Below, one piece after another: positions 31,388 through 41,100 of a DNA stretch of 48,185 bases; the stretch's first letter is position 1; each line of letters starts with the position of its first letter. The stretch spans positions 1-48,185 of the forward strand of contig NZ_CAMXVC010000008.1 of the NCBI RefSeq assembly GCF_947252345.1, read 5' to 3'. Position numbers and translations under genes: made by a program. The notes beneath the pieces were generated by a model, which saw only the letters and a program-made list of their open reading frames with translations, did not search any database and was not told the origin of the DNA. Origin of the DNA: an uncultured Finegoldia sp. GTDB lineage: Bacteria; Bacillota; Clostridia; Tissierellales; Peptoniphilaceae.

Positions 31388-33007
31388 CTATTTATTATAA
31401 ATATCTATATTATTTCCAAACATATTATGCAATTTTTCAACTTTTTCTCTCGCCTCATTTTTTTGTTCATCGTCTTCTTTAATCTCTAATTCATCAAATT
31501 CAAAGTGAGCTTTGAGAATTTCTTCTAAGATTTTCTTGTGAGGCATTAGAGCGTACAAATATACATTATTGGTCTTCAATACCATTTTTTTGTTGTGTAA
31601 TTCTGGTTTTATCGAACTCAAAACTTCGTCCGGAAGTTTATCGAACCCACTCAATACTTTTTTTAAATTTTGAAGTAGATTGTTATCTTCGTTGTTATCA
31701 CCATTCATTATTATATCATTTTTATCAGACAAATCATCTTGTTTTTCAATTTTTTCTAAATTTTTTTCTTCAAAATTAATATCTTTTGCAGAGTTTTCTT
31801 CTGATAAATTTTTTCCCTCGATTTTTTCTTCAAATTCATCTAATTTTTTCGAACAATTTACAGCTATTCCATTTTTTTCGATTGATTGTAACTTGTCTTC
31901 TAATGTATTTACCCTCGCTATTAAATCGTCATAATCAATGAAATCCACAAGTCTCATCAACAAAATTTCGAGTAGCGCTTTTTGATTGTCTGAAGATTTG
32001 AGCTTTTTTTGGTGCTCAATTATTATTGACATACTCTCAACTATTTGTCTATTGGATACAAAATCAGCTTGCTTGTTGTATTCATCGTTGTACTGCAGAT
32101 TGTTTTGTCTAATATCTTGAAGTTCATTTTTTGACAGCAATAAATTTCTGTAATGGTTGAGTAGTTCTTCCATCACATTTTCAACGGGCTTATTGTTAGA
32201 AATTTCGTACAAATTACTCAACACATCTTTGGCGTTTTTTTTGATTATGCTGTTGACAAGCTTGAACAAGCCCGAATTGTCGACAATTCCAAGTATATCA
32301 TTGATGTCTTTTTTCGTGATAACTTCTTTATCGATGCTTAAAACCTGGTCTAAAATCGATAGAGCATCCCTCATAGCACCATCGGCCTTGTTTGCAATGA
32401 GTTCAATTGCATCCTCATCCATTCTTCTATTCAAATCATTTAAGATGTAGTTAATGTTGGCTGAGATATCATCTGCATTTATCATTTTGAACTCATAACG
32501 TTGGCACCTCGATAGTATTGTCTGAGGAATCTTGTCGATTTCCGTTGTCGCCAGTATAAAAACCAAATGTTTAGGTGGTTCTTCCATAATTTTCAACAAA
32601 GCGTTAAATCCCTCGTTGGTAATCATATGTGCTTCGTCTATGATGTAAACTTTGTATTTAAGCTTTGTCGGTGGATAAATAACCTTGTCTCTTAATTCTC
32701 TAATATCATCAATTCTTCTATTACTCGCAGCATCCATTTCCACAATATCTAATGTGGATTCTTCCAGAGAACTCAAACAATTTTCACATTTGTTGCATGG
32801 ATTTCCATTTTCCAAGTCCAAACAGTTAATTGCTCTCGCAAAAATTTTCGCACAACTCGTTTTTCCCGTTCCTCGTGAGCCTGAAAAAATATACGCGTGC
32901 GAAATGTTATTGGTTTCTATTTGATTTTTTAAAATATCTGTTATGTGTTTTTGACCATATACTTTGTCGAATGTATCAGGTCTGTATTTTCTATAAATTG
33001 CTTGCAT
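31388..33007 (-). CDS. dnaX: DNA polymerase III subunit gamma/tau
   Basis: Clamp-loader ATPase, 539 residues. Walker A is GSRGTGKTS (43-51), the zinc cysteines are Cys62, 71, 74 and 77, Walker B/DEAH-like YIIDEAHM follows, and SRC lies in LSRCQRYEF. The C-terminal third (about 380-470) is rich in Glu, Asp and Lys. No obvious slippery A-run frameshift for a short gamma form was looked for exhaustively. The ATG at 33007 with GAGGT is preferred over one 27 bp upstream. Confidence 0.96.
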   Translation of the reverse strand: MQAIYRKYRPDTFDKVYGQKHITDILKNQIETNNISHAYIFSGSRGTGKTSCAKIFARAINCLDLENGNPCNKCENCLSSLEESTLDIVEMDAASNRRIDDIRELRDKVIYPPTKLKYKVYIIDEAHMITNEGFNALLKIMEEPPKHLVFILATTEIDKIPQTILSRCQRYEFKMINADDISANINYILNDLNRRMDEDAIELIANKADGAMRDALSILDQVLSIDKEVITKKDINDILGIVDNSGLFKLVNSIIKKNAKDVLSNLYEISNNKPVENVMEELLNHYRNLLLSKNELQDIRQNNLQYNDEYNKQADFVSNRQIVESMSIIIEHQKKLKSSDNQKALLEILLMRLVDFIDYDDLIARVNTLEDKLQSIEKNGIAVNCSKKLDEFEEKIEGKNLSEENSAKDINFEEKNLEKIEKQDDLSDKNDIIMNGDNNEDNNLLQNLKKVLSGFDKLPDEVLSSIKPELHNKKMVLKTNNVYLYALMPHKKILEEILKAHFEFDELEIKEDDEQKNEAREKVEKLHNMFGNNIDIYNK

Positions 33008-33207
33008 TGAACACCTCGGTCCACAATTTTTCAAAATTATTTGTGCAAATTCAAAATTTTTCTCACATTGATAATAATATCATAAATTTTTGTTTTTTTT
33101 ACAATTCATTTTACATTAATTCTGATATCATTATAACATATTTGATTAATTTTGATTTAATAGTAAAATATAAATAACAATTTCATTTTAAATTATTGGG
33201 GGTTTTT

Positions 33208-33984
33208 ATGTTTAAAGGTATCGACCCATTTTTATTAATAATTATAGGTTTGATTGCGCCAGGTCTTTTAACAGGTGTCGGAGCAATTCCTGTTTTTTTT
33301 ACTAGAAATGTCAGTCAAGCAAAGTTAGATGTGTTCTTGGGAGCTGCTGCCGGTGTAATGTTATCTGCAACTTGTTTTTCTCTAATTCTTCCAAGTATTG
33401 AACAGAACGGCGGCGGATTAACGGGAGTGTTGATTTCATCACTTGGAATTTTTTCTGGGGCAGTTTTTTTGGATTTAATTGACAAGTACTCTCCCCATGA
33501 ACATTTATTGGACAAAAGAGTTGAAGGAAATCCATCCGAATCGTTGAAAAAGATTTGGCTATTTATAATCGCAATCACTATCCATAATTTTCCGGAAGGG
33601 ATGGCAACAGGTGTTGGATTCGGTGGAAATTCAATTTCAAATGGATTGCCAATTGCAATTGGTATTGGACTTCAAAATATGCCAGAGGGATTGGCGGTTG
33701 CTCTATCTCTGATAAGAGAAGATTATTCTGTAAAAAAAGCATTTTTAATCGCATTGTTGACAGGTCTTGTGGAGCCGATAGGTGCTTTCTTGGGATTCGG
33801 ACTTGTTACATGGTTTTCTCCAATTTTGGGATTCATCCTCGCATTTGCAGCTGGCGCAATGTTATTTGTAATTAGCGATGAAATTATACCAGAAACTCAC
33901 AGCAACGGCTTCGAAAGGCAAGCAACGTATGGAATCGTAATTGGATTTATTATTATGATGATTTTGGATGTTGCTTTGGGCTAA
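33208..33984 (+). CDS. ZIP family metal transporter
   Basis: A 258-residue ZIP-type divalent metal importer (GufA/ZupT-like; zinc, manganese or iron). About eight membrane segments; the metal-path motifs HNFPEGMATGVGFGG (helix IV) and LQNMPEGLAVALSL (helix V) are clear. The start is the ATG at 33208, with GGGGG before it. Plus-strand gene divergent from dnaX, TTGATT-16-TAAAAT upstream. Metal specificity is not readable. Confidence 0.92.
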   Translation: MFKGIDPFLLIIIGLIAPGLLTGVGAIPVFFTRNVSQAKLDVFLGAAAGVMLSATCFSLILPSIEQNGGGLTGVLISSLGIFSGAVFLDLIDKYSPHEHLLDKRVEGNPSESLKKIWLFIIAITIHNFPEGMATGVGFGGNSISNGLPIAIGIGLQNMPEGLAVALSLIREDYSVKKAFLIALLTGLVEPIGAFLGFGLVTWFSPILGFILAFAAGAMLFVISDEIIPETHSNGFERQATYGIVIGFIIMMILDVALG

Positions 33985-34024
33985 AAAATTAGCGACTACT
34001 TTTTTGTAGTCGCTAATTATTTTA
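33984..34024. terminator. Bidirectional terminator between the ZIP transporter and NADH oxidase genes
   Basis: 13-bp perfect stem AATTAGCGACTAC/GTAGTCGCTAATT with a 6-nt T loop; T-run is better on the minus strand, A/T on the plus. Confidence 0.9.
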
Positions 34025-35359
34025 TAACGCTTGAATAGCTGCCATTGTCACGTAGTTGTATGGTTGATTGTAATGTGGTAAGAAGAAAATATCCGTCAAC
34101 GCCAATTTATCAATTGTAACGTGTTCTTGGATTGCCAAGCTGAACATATGAATCATCATTGAAATGTCATATTCACTCATAATTTGACAGCCTTTAATTT
34201 CCCTGCTGTTTTTGTCGTAGACAATTCTTATTGTAACTTCTTTGTTGTCATTTTCCATAAAAGCTGGTTTTTGTAAATCTGTAAAATCGGTGTATTCAAC
34301 TTCGATTCCTTTTTCTTTTGCATTTCTAACTGTAAGACCAGTTGATACCATACATAAATCGTAAATCTTGATTCCATTTGAACCTTGTACACCATTTGAT
34401 TCCAACTTCGTTCCACATACATTGTGACCTGCTACAATACCACTTCTAACTGCATTTGTTGCCAATGCGATGTATTCAAATTTTCCAGTTGAATTATTGT
34501 AAATAGTTGTAGAATCTCCAACTGCATACACATTTTCATCCGAAGTTTGTTGATGTTTGTCTGTTACGATTGCTTTTTTGTCGTCGACTTTCAAATGGTC
34601 TTGAGCGAGAACACTATTTGGTTTAAAACCAATTGACATTATAACCATATCACAATCGTATTCGTTTTTATCAGTGATAACTTTGTTTACTTTTCCATCT
34701 TTTCCTTCTAATTTTACAACATTTTCATTGAAAACTAATTCTACGCCGTGATTTTTAAGATTTTCTTCCATTTTTTTGCAGAATTTTTCGTCGTAGTAGC
34801 TTTTTAATACGCTGTCTCCTCTTTCGATGAGCACAGATTCCTTTCCCAATCTCTTGAAAGCTTCTGCAAGTTCTGTTCCTATGTATCCCGCACCGACAAC
34901 AACAACCTTTTTGATTTCTTCGTGATTTAATTTATCGATAACTGATTGAGCATCCTGGAAAATTTTAACTTTTTGAACATTTTCCAAATCCATTCCTTCA
35001 ATATTTGGCAAAACTGGTTGTGAACCTGTTGCTAATACTAATTTGTCGTACGATTCTTCGATTTTGTTTCCGTCCTTGTCTGTTGCGTAAACGATTTTCT
35101 TGTCGTAATCAATTTTTTCTACTTTCGTTTCCATATGAACAGTAGCGCCCTTTTTTTCGAAAACTTCTTTGCTGCAATAAAATAATTTTTCTGCCCCTTT
35201 AATTTGCTTACCAATCCAAAGTGCCATTCCACAACCTAAAAATGAAATATTAGAATTTTGATCAAAAATCACTAATTCCTCGTCTTTGTAATTGTCCAAA
35301 ATTGTGTTTGCACAAGCTGTACCTGCATGATTTGCTCCGATTAAAACTATTTTACTCAT
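34022..35359 (-). CDS. nox: NADH oxidase, H2O-forming type
   Basis: A 445-residue FAD-dependent pyridine nucleotide-disulfide oxidoreductase. The FAD motif GANHAGTAC is at 8-16, the redox-active cysteine in SFLGCGMALW is Cys43, NAD-binding VVVGAGYIGTELAEAF lies near 150-165, and the C-terminus DIFFLPHYNQPYNYVTMAAI matches water-forming NADH oxidases. CoA-disulfide reductase is an alternative. Start ATG at 35359 follows GGGGG; the longer in-frame extension covers promoter and operator. A Rex-like site lies in the leader. Confidence 0.88.
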   Translation of the reverse strand: MSKIVLIGANHAGTACANTILDNYKDEELVIFDQNSNISFLGCGMALWIGKQIKGAEKLFYCSKEVFEKKGATVHMETKVEKIDYDKKIVYATDKDGNKIEESYDKLVLATGSQPVLPNIEGMDLENVQKVKIFQDAQSVIDKLNHEEIKKVVVVGAGYIGTELAEAFKRLGKESVLIERGDSVLKSYYDEKFCKKMEENLKNHGVELVFNENVVKLEGKDGKVNKVITDKNEYDCDMVIMSIGFKPNSVLAQDHLKVDDKKAIVTDKHQQTSDENVYAVGDSTTIYNNSTGKFEYIALATNAVRSGIVAGHNVCGTKLESNGVQGSNGIKIYDLCMVSTGLTVRNAKEKGIEVEYTDFTDLQKPAFMENDNKEVTIRIVYDKNSREIKGCQIMSEYDISMMIHMFSLAIQEHVTIDKLALTDIFFLPHYNQPYNYVTMAAIQAL

Positions 35360-35424
35360 AAAAATACCCCCTTCATTATTCCCTACTATTTTAGTAGAAT
35401 TAATAAGTAAAAAAATTTTTGCAC

Positions 35425-35442
35425 TTGTTTGATATTTAACAA
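35425..35442. promoter_or_regulatory. Candidate Rex operator in the nox leader
   Basis: TTGTTAAATATCAAACAA on the minus strand matches the clostridial Rex pattern TTGTTAA-N4-TTAACAA at 12 of 14 fixed positions. It lies about +8 to +25 relative to the predicted start, suitable for redox (NADH) repression. Confidence 0.55.
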
Positions 35443-35456
35443 ATACTTTTGAATAT

Positions 35457-35485
35457 ATTATATCAAATCCAAAAACGTTTTTCAA
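35457..35485 (-). promoter_or_regulatory. Promoter of nox
   Basis: TTGAAA (35480-35485) and TATAAT (35457-35462), spacer 17 bp, extended -10 TGA. Confidence 0.8.
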
Positions 35486-35543
35486 TACCCAACTATTTCT
35501 TTTTTTATTTGTTAAGTTATAATAATATTATGGAGGTATTAAA

Positions 35544-37496
35544 GTGAACAATATAAAATATTTGAAATTGCTTTCAAAAGAATTTCCAACAATTGAACAA
35601 GCTGCAAATAAAATAATAAGTTTGACCTCACTTTCGGTTTTGCCGAAGGGAACAGAATATTTTTTATCTGATTTGCACGGTCAATACGATAGTTTCAATA
35701 GAATTATAAAAAGTGCTTCTGGTAATACGAGAATTAAAATTGACCTTGAATTTAAAAACACTTTGTCTGAATCCAAAAAAAATCAATTGGCCAATTTAAT
35801 ATACGATCCACACACAATTATCAACATAACAAAGGAAAATCACGAATACACTGAAACTTGGATTAGAAATACGATTTTTTATTTGATAAAAATAGCCAAG
35901 AGAGTTGCAAGCAAATACTCAAGGCAAAAAGTCAGAGAAAAAACTCCCCTGTTTTACAGAGATTTAATCGATGAAATGCTCAATATTCAATACGAATCTT
36001 TGAATAAAAAAGAATATTTTGACCAATTATTAGACAGCATAATAAAAATCGAAGTTAGCGAGAATTTTATCGTGACATTATGCGAATTGATTCAGGACTT
36101 GAATATCGGTTGGCTGCATATTGTCGGTGATATTTTTGATAGAGGAAAAAGACCTGACATAATTATGGATACTTTGATTGCAAAAAAGGATGTCGATATT
36201 CAATACGGAAACCACGATGTTACTTGGATTGGCGCATATCTCGGAAGCGAGGTTAATTGCTGCAACGTTGTGAGAAACGCGATTAGCTATAACAATTTTC
36301 AATCACTAGAAGATGGATATGGGATTAATTTGAGGTTGCTGTCGTCACTTGCAGATGACGTGTACTTCGATGACCCTTGCGAGAGATTTAAAGTTAGAAT
36401 TTTGGATGACGATAAACACAAAGAATCTGATTTGCTACACGCAGCTAGAATGCACAAAGCTATTTCCATAATTCAATTTAAATTGGAAAATCAATTGTTC
36501 AAGAGAAATCCCGAATTTGACCAACTTGACAGAGTTTGTCTCGAAAGAGTTGATTTTAGGAATGGTATCTACAAGGATTTCAATGGAAAGTCTCATGCGC
36601 TTTTGGATATAAAATTTCCAACTATTGACCCCGACAATCCTTTGGAACTTACCGAAAGAGAAAAAGAAGTTGTAAATTGTATCTCGAAATCATTCACAAC
36701 GAGTTCACGTTTAAAAGAACATATGGATTTCTTGTTTGCTTATGGCTCTGTATACAAAATAGCCAACAGCAATCTCTTATTTCACGGTTGTATTCCAATG
36801 AAAGAAGACGGAAGTTTCGAAGAATTTACTTACCAATCTAATAGTTACAGCGGTAAATCGCTATTGGATTTTTTTGAGGGAATCATCAATTCCGCAAAAA
36901 ATATGGATGATAACGACCCAGACAGAAAAACTGCTCTCGACTTTTTTTGGTATATGTGGTGTGGTCCAAAATCTCCAATGTTTGGAAAGAGCAAAATATC
37001 GACATTTGAAAATTTCTTCATAACTGACAAGGATGTTCGCAAGGAAGTCAGAAATCCATATTTCAGTTTAAGTAAAATCGAAAAATACGCCGATAGAATT
37101 TTCGAGGAATTTAATTTAAATCCTGACACATCTCACATAATCAACGGCCATGTTCCGGTAAAAAGCATCAACGGAGAAAATCCTATCGCCGCAAATGGAA
37201 AGACTTATGTAATTGACGGCGGAATTTCCGAAGCTTATCAAAAAAAGACGGGGATAGCGGGATACACGTTGACTTTCAACTCGCACCACTTGGCACTTGC
37301 AAAGCACAAAAATTTCAAGGTAATGGAATCGGTACACGGTGCATATACTCCAGAGGTAAAAATCACCGAAGAATTTCCTAAAAGAATGTTGATTAAAGAT
37401 ACCGATGAAGGAAAAGCAATACTTGAATTAATTACTGATTTGGAAGATTTGATTGATGCGTACAGAAGTGGAACGATACAGCAAAATTCAAACTAA
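35544..37496 (+). CDS. fbp: Fructose-1,6-bisphosphatase class III
   Basis: A 650-residue class III FBPase (Firmicute Fbp), a gluconeogenic enzyme of the metallophosphoesterase fold. Motifs: SDLHGQYD near 42-49, GDIFDRGKRPD, YGNHDVTW and INGHVPV, each contributing metal ligands. The length is right for the class. Start is GTG at 35544 with TGGAGG 8 nt upstream; TATAAT at 35518-35523 is close to it, so the leader may be very short. Divergent from nox. Confidence 0.96.
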   Translation: MNNIKYLKLLSKEFPTIEQAANKIISLTSLSVLPKGTEYFLSDLHGQYDSFNRIIKSASGNTRIKIDLEFKNTLSESKKNQLANLIYDPHTIINITKENHEYTETWIRNTIFYLIKIAKRVASKYSRQKVREKTPLFYRDLIDEMLNIQYESLNKKEYFDQLLDSIIKIEVSENFIVTLCELIQDLNIGWLHIVGDIFDRGKRPDIIMDTLIAKKDVDIQYGNHDVTWIGAYLGSEVNCCNVVRNAISYNNFQSLEDGYGINLRLLSSLADDVYFDDPCERFKVRILDDDKHKESDLLHAARMHKAISIIQFKLENQLFKRNPEFDQLDRVCLERVDFRNGIYKDFNGKSHALLDIKFPTIDPDNPLELTEREKEVVNCISKSFTTSSRLKEHMDFLFAYGSVYKIANSNLLFHGCIPMKEDGSFEEFTYQSNSYSGKSLLDFFEGIINSAKNMDDNDPDRKTALDFFWYMWCGPKSPMFGKSKISTFENFFITDKDVRKEVRNPYFSLSKIEKYADRIFEEFNLNPDTSHIINGHVPVKSINGENPIAANGKTYVIDGGISEAYQKKTGIAGYTLTFNSHHLALAKHKNFKVMESVHGAYTPEVKITEEFPKRMLIKDTDEGKAILELITDLEDLIDAYRSGTIQQNSN

Positions 37497-37552
37497 TTCA
37501 AGAAACCAAAATGAGTTTAGCCCGTAATCACGAGACAAATTAATATTATTTT

Positions 37553-37599
37553 AAACGGAATGTAATCCTCACATACAGGTCGCATTCCGTTTATTTTTT
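37553..37599 (+). terminator. Terminator of fbp
   Basis: 10-bp stem AAACGGAATG/CATTCCGTTT around a 20-nt loop, then ATTTTTTC. Confidence 0.8.
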
Positions 37600-37681
37600 C
37601 ATCCTAGCAATTTTAGTTTTTATATTGAGTTCTTCTAGTATAGTATTTTTAATTCACATTTGAGGCATAAATCTATGCAAT

Positions 37682-37719
37682 AAAAAACCCCTCCATCCGT
37701 ATTTTGGATTTTGGGGTTA
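37682..37719 (-). terminator. Terminator of lepB
   Basis: Minus strand AACCCC...GGGGTT arms with an inner TCCA/TGGA pair, followed by TTTTTT, 21 bp after the lepB stop. Confidence 0.87.
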
Positions 37720-37740
37720 AGTTCAAAACAAGTTTGGCTT

Positions 37741-38268
37741 TTATAATACGCCTAATTTATGAAATGGAAAATATCTAAAAAATGCACGTCCTACGATTGC
37801 TTTTTTGTGAATTGGTCCAAATATTCTGCTGTCGTTTGACTCACGAGGAAGTCTGTTATCTCCCAATACAAAATATTCATCATCACCTAACACCCATTTT
37901 GTTTCTGTTCCAGAAACCAAAGTCGTAGGGCTACTTGTGTAATTTTCTTCTAATTTTTCATTATTGACATAAACTTTGTTGTCCTTTAATTCAACAGTGT
38001 CTCCTGGCAATGCCACGATTCTCTTGATGTAATCTTTTCCTGATTTGTCTGGTGCATGCAATTCAACAATGTTACCTCTTTTTAATCTGTTTTTGAAAAA
38101 TCCTATTCGATTCACAAAAATCCTGTCACCACTTTCAATTGTAGGGTTCATACTGTTGCCATCGACATGAGTTGTGCTCAAAACAAAATTTCTCAAAATA
38201 AGAGCTAGCACAATTGCAATTACTATTACAAATATCCAGTCAAAAAAAGATTTTGCTTTTTCTGTCAT
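37741..38268 (-). CDS. lepB: Signal peptidase I
   Basis: Membrane serine protease, 175 residues, that removes signal peptides from secreted proteins. One N-terminal transmembrane helix (about 10-31), catalytic Ser39 in DGNSMNPT, general-base Lys82 in YIKRIVALPGD, and the box E GDNRLPRESNDSR. The promoter carries a long inverted repeat. It lies downstream of the molybdenum hydroxylase genes without a clear terminator between, but has its own promoter. Confidence 0.96.
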   Translation of the reverse strand: MTEKAKSFFDWIFVIVIAIVLALILRNFVLSTTHVDGNSMNPTIESGDRIFVNRIGFFKNRLKRGNIVELHAPDKSGKDYIKRIVALPGDTVELKDNKVYVNNEKLEENYTSSPTTLVSGTETKWVLGDDEYFVLGDNRLPRESNDSRIFGPIHKKAIVGRAFFRYFPFHKLGVL

Positions 38269-38301
38269 ATTCCATTTTACCTTTCTAAAAATTATATCTT
38301 G

Positions 38302-38330
38302 ATTATAATACTAATCAACAAATGTGTAAA
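38302..38330 (-). promoter_or_regulatory. Promoter of lepB
   Basis: TTTACA (38325-38330) and TATAAT (38302-38307), spacer 17 bp. Confidence 0.75.
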
Positions 38331-38347
38331 GTTTAGAGTTTGTTGAT
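38314..38347. repeat. 9-bp inverted repeat over the lepB promoter
   Basis: ATCAACAAA (38314-38322) and TTTGTTGAT (38339-38347) separated by 16 bp; the -35 hexamer lies in the centre. No T-run follows, so an operator is likelier than a terminator. Confidence 0.6.
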
Positions 38348-38378
38348 ATTATTTAATATTAAAAATGTAGGTTCATTT

Positions 38379-40652
38379 TTATTCGTACATTTTTAGTAAA
38401 ACATCTTCTGCTTTTATCGGCAATTTATTAAATGAACAGCCCAACGCGTTAATCAATGCTCCATTTATCGCCGGAGCTGGTGTGTTTGAAACTATTTCTC
38501 CGATAGATTTTGCTCCAAAAGGTCCTGTTGGCTCATAACTTTCACAAAAATCAACTTTAATTGTTCCGATGTCTTTTCTCGATGGAAGATTGTAAGAAAT
38601 AAAAGAGTGTTCTTTTAATCTGCCTTCATCATCCCACAGCGAATCTTCGTATAAGCTGTATCCAATTGATTGTACGATTCCACCTTCAACTTGGACTGTC
38701 GCGAGTTTTGTGTTCATTACCGTTCCACAATCCACAACTGCAGCGTAATCTTCTACTTTCACTTCTCCTGTCAATTTATCTATGCTTATTTTTACAAATC
38801 CAGCCATATAAGGTGGAGGAGATGTTTTAGAATCAAAATTCCCAATCCCAATCAACTGCATTCCGTTTGGCCCAGATGATAAATCCCTCGCCAAATCTTT
38901 TATTGCTATCAATCTTTTGTCATTTAAGTATACCTCTTGATTTCTAATCTCCAACCATTCAATTGAGGTCTCAAATTTCATCGCAACTTTCTTTTTTATT
39001 TTATTTACTAGATTTTCGCAGGCACGAACTACCGCACTTCCTGTGATGTAAACTCCACTTGATGCGTAACTTCCCGGGTCAAATGGTGTGATATCAGTGT
39101 CGGCAATAATAGGAATGATGTTTTCCATTTTGCATTGTAGAACTTCACTGGCGAGATTTACCATTATTGAATCTGTTCCCTGACCAACATCAGTTGGACT
39201 CATGAGCAAAGTGTAGTCTCCCTGTTCGTTGAGTCGTACTTCAACTGTCGATGTGTCGACATTTTGTATCCCACTTCCCTGTTGAGCGATTGCCATTCCG
39301 ACTGAAATTATTTTATTCTTTTCTTCTCTGAACGGATAGTATTTGTCCCATTCAATCATTTCTTTTGCTTTTTTGATGCAGTCATTTAATCTGCAACTTT
39401 TGACATCTATTCCGTAGGCAAGGGTCTTCTCTCCTTCTACTACGGTGTTTTTTAACCTGAGTTCAACTGGGTCCATATTCAATTTAGCTGCCAATTTATT
39501 AATCATTGATTCCAGTGCGAATGTTCCCTGAACAGCTCCATATCCACGAAAAGCTCCTCCTGGAAGCTTGTTTGTGTAGACAACTTGCCCGAAAAATCTC
39601 GCAGCTTTCATTCTGCTGTAAAGAGGAAGTGTTTTATTGCCAACCAAGTTCAAAGTTGTAAAAGCATGATATCCATACGCTCCTTGGTCTGATAATGCGT
39701 AGATATCACAAGCTTCAATTGTTCCATCGTTCATAGCGCCGATTTTTACTTTTACCTGCATTTGATGACGTGAGTTGGACGCTTCGAAAGTCTCCTCTCT
39801 GTCAAAAACCAATATAGACGGTTTGCCCGTCATCAATGTTACAAATCCCGGATAAATTTCTGTTACACTTGTTTGTTTACCACCAAAACCACCGCCTACT
39901 CTAGGCTTTATAATTCTGATTCTTGAATCGCTTATTCCCAACGCAACGGATAATTGTCTTTTTATGTGAAATGGAACTTGGGTAGATGTTATGCAACACA
40001 ACCTGTCAAATTGGTCCATATAGCAGTATGACCTGTAAGTTTCCATCATACAATGAGCTTGTGCTTTAGTTGTAAAAGTGTCTTCCATTACAATATCGCA
40101 TTCACTCATAACTTTGTCGATATCTTCTCCCCACGACTCTCTTTTTTCCCCAACTATATTTCTCTTTGTGTCATATCCGAAAACTTTGGCAGGACCGTTG
40201 AAGAACACTTTTTCTTCATGAACGACAATATCGTTGTCGATTGCCTTTGTGTAATCCAACAGTGGCTCTTTGATGTCGTATTTTATTTTTATTCTCTTGA
40301 TTGCATTGTTACATGATTTTTCATCAACTCCTACGACAATTGCGACCGGCTCTCTCAAATATCTGATTTGTTTCGATAAAATCGACATATCATAGGGACT
40401 CGGCTCCGGATAAGATTGCCCAGCTAGTGTAAATTTATTGTCGAAAACATCTTCGTAAGTGTAGATGGCTATAATCCCGTCCATTTTTTCTGCCCTTGAT
40501 TTGTCTATATCCAAAATTTCGCATCTTGCGTATGGACTTCTCATTAGTTTAATCACGAGGGCATTTTGAGCTTTTAAATCTTCTGTGTAAACCGGTTTTC
40601 CCGTTACAAGTGAATTAGAATCAATTTTCTTGAAATCTCTATTTATCTTCAT
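38379..40652 (-). CDS. Molybdenum hydroxylase large subunit (xanthine dehydrogenase family)
   Basis: A 757-residue molybdopterin-binding subunit. Visible are the N-terminal hammerhead domain (LVTGKPVYTEDL, RSPYARCEILDID), the Mo-site PRVGGGFGGKQ, GGAFRGYGAVQGTFALES, and near the C-terminus PTGPFGAKSIGEI with the likely catalytic Glu. This is the xanthine dehydrogenase/purine hydroxylase superfamily; the substrate (purine, nicotinate, aldehyde) is not predictable. ATG at 40652 follows GGAG; it overlaps the 2Fe-2S gene by 14 bp. No in-frame UGA selenocysteine site. Confidence 0.9.
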   Translation of the reverse strand: MKINRDFKKIDSNSLVTGKPVYTEDLKAQNALVIKLMRSPYARCEILDIDKSRAEKMDGIIAIYTYEDVFDNKFTLAGQSYPEPSPYDMSILSKQIRYLREPVAIVVGVDEKSCNNAIKRIKIKYDIKEPLLDYTKAIDNDIVVHEEKVFFNGPAKVFGYDTKRNIVGEKRESWGEDIDKVMSECDIVMEDTFTTKAQAHCMMETYRSYCYMDQFDRLCCITSTQVPFHIKRQLSVALGISDSRIRIIKPRVGGGFGGKQTSVTEIYPGFVTLMTGKPSILVFDREETFEASNSRHQMQVKVKIGAMNDGTIEACDIYALSDQGAYGYHAFTTLNLVGNKTLPLYSRMKAARFFGQVVYTNKLPGGAFRGYGAVQGTFALESMINKLAAKLNMDPVELRLKNTVVEGEKTLAYGIDVKSCRLNDCIKKAKEMIEWDKYYPFREEKNKIISVGMAIAQQGSGIQNVDTSTVEVRLNEQGDYTLLMSPTDVGQGTDSIMVNLASEVLQCKMENIIPIIADTDITPFDPGSYASSGVYITGSAVVRACENLVNKIKKKVAMKFETSIEWLEIRNQEVYLNDKRLIAIKDLARDLSSGPNGMQLIGIGNFDSKTSPPPYMAGFVKISIDKLTGEVKVEDYAAVVDCGTVMNTKLATVQVEGGIVQSIGYSLYEDSLWDDEGRLKEHSFISYNLPSRKDIGTIKVDFCESYEPTGPFGAKSIGEIVSNTPAPAINGALINALGCSFNKLPIKAEDVLLKMYE

Positions 40653-41100
40653 CTTCAATCTCCAAATATTTTTTTATAGCCCTCATCTGTGAAGCATAGC
40701 CTGTACATCTGCACAAGTTACCCATCAAGTAGTCGTTAATTTCATCTTCTGTAGGATTTTTAATAGTTTTCTTCAAACTGATGACATTCATAATAAATCC
40801 CGGTGAACAAAAACCGCATTGCTCCCCACCTTCTTCTGACAAAAGCTCGCCGAATTTCCTCTGGGCTTGACTGATTCCCTCCAACGTCGTGATTTTTTTG
40901 CCGCCACATCTAATCGCCAATACAGAGCAGGATAGAACTGGAACTTCGTCAATCCACACAGTACACAATCCACAATTTGAAGTTGAACAACCACACTTAA
41001 CTGATTTGTATCCCAAATCTCTAAGCACACTATACAAAGTTGTGTCGCATTCAATACTCAAAGCGTGTTTTTTGTTGTTTACATTTAATTCAATTATCAT
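40639..41100 (-). CDS. Molybdenum hydroxylase 2Fe-2S subunit
   Basis: A 153-residue electron-transfer subunit with two [2Fe-2S] clusters. The plant-type cluster uses Cys38, Cys43, Cys46 and Cys58 (CGCSTSNCGLC); the second cluster uses Cys95, Cys98, Cys130 and Cys132 (CGFCSPGF, LCRCTGY). It carries electrons from the molybdenum centre to FAD. Start overlaps the FAD-subunit stop by four bases, order FAD-FeS-Mo as in CO-dehydrogenase-type operons. Confidence 0.95.
   Translation of the reverse strand: MIIELNVNNKKHALSIECDTTLYSVLRDLGYKSVKCGCSTSNCGLCTVWIDEVPVLSCSVLAIRCGGKKITTLEGISQAQRKFGELLSEEGGEQCGFCSPGFIMNVISLKKTIKNPTEDEINDYLMGNLCRCTGYASQMRAIKKYLEIEDEDK

Noticed and set aside
33035..33195. SRP RNA gene near dnaX, as in some Firmicutes
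   Set aside because: The gap is only about 160 bp, AT-rich, and lacks the GGAA tetraloop domain of SRP RNA.
35360..35485. 42-residue N-terminal extension of NADH oxidase
   Set aside because: It covers the promoter and Rex-like site, and the FAD motif starts normally from the ATG at 35359, which has a GGGGG site.
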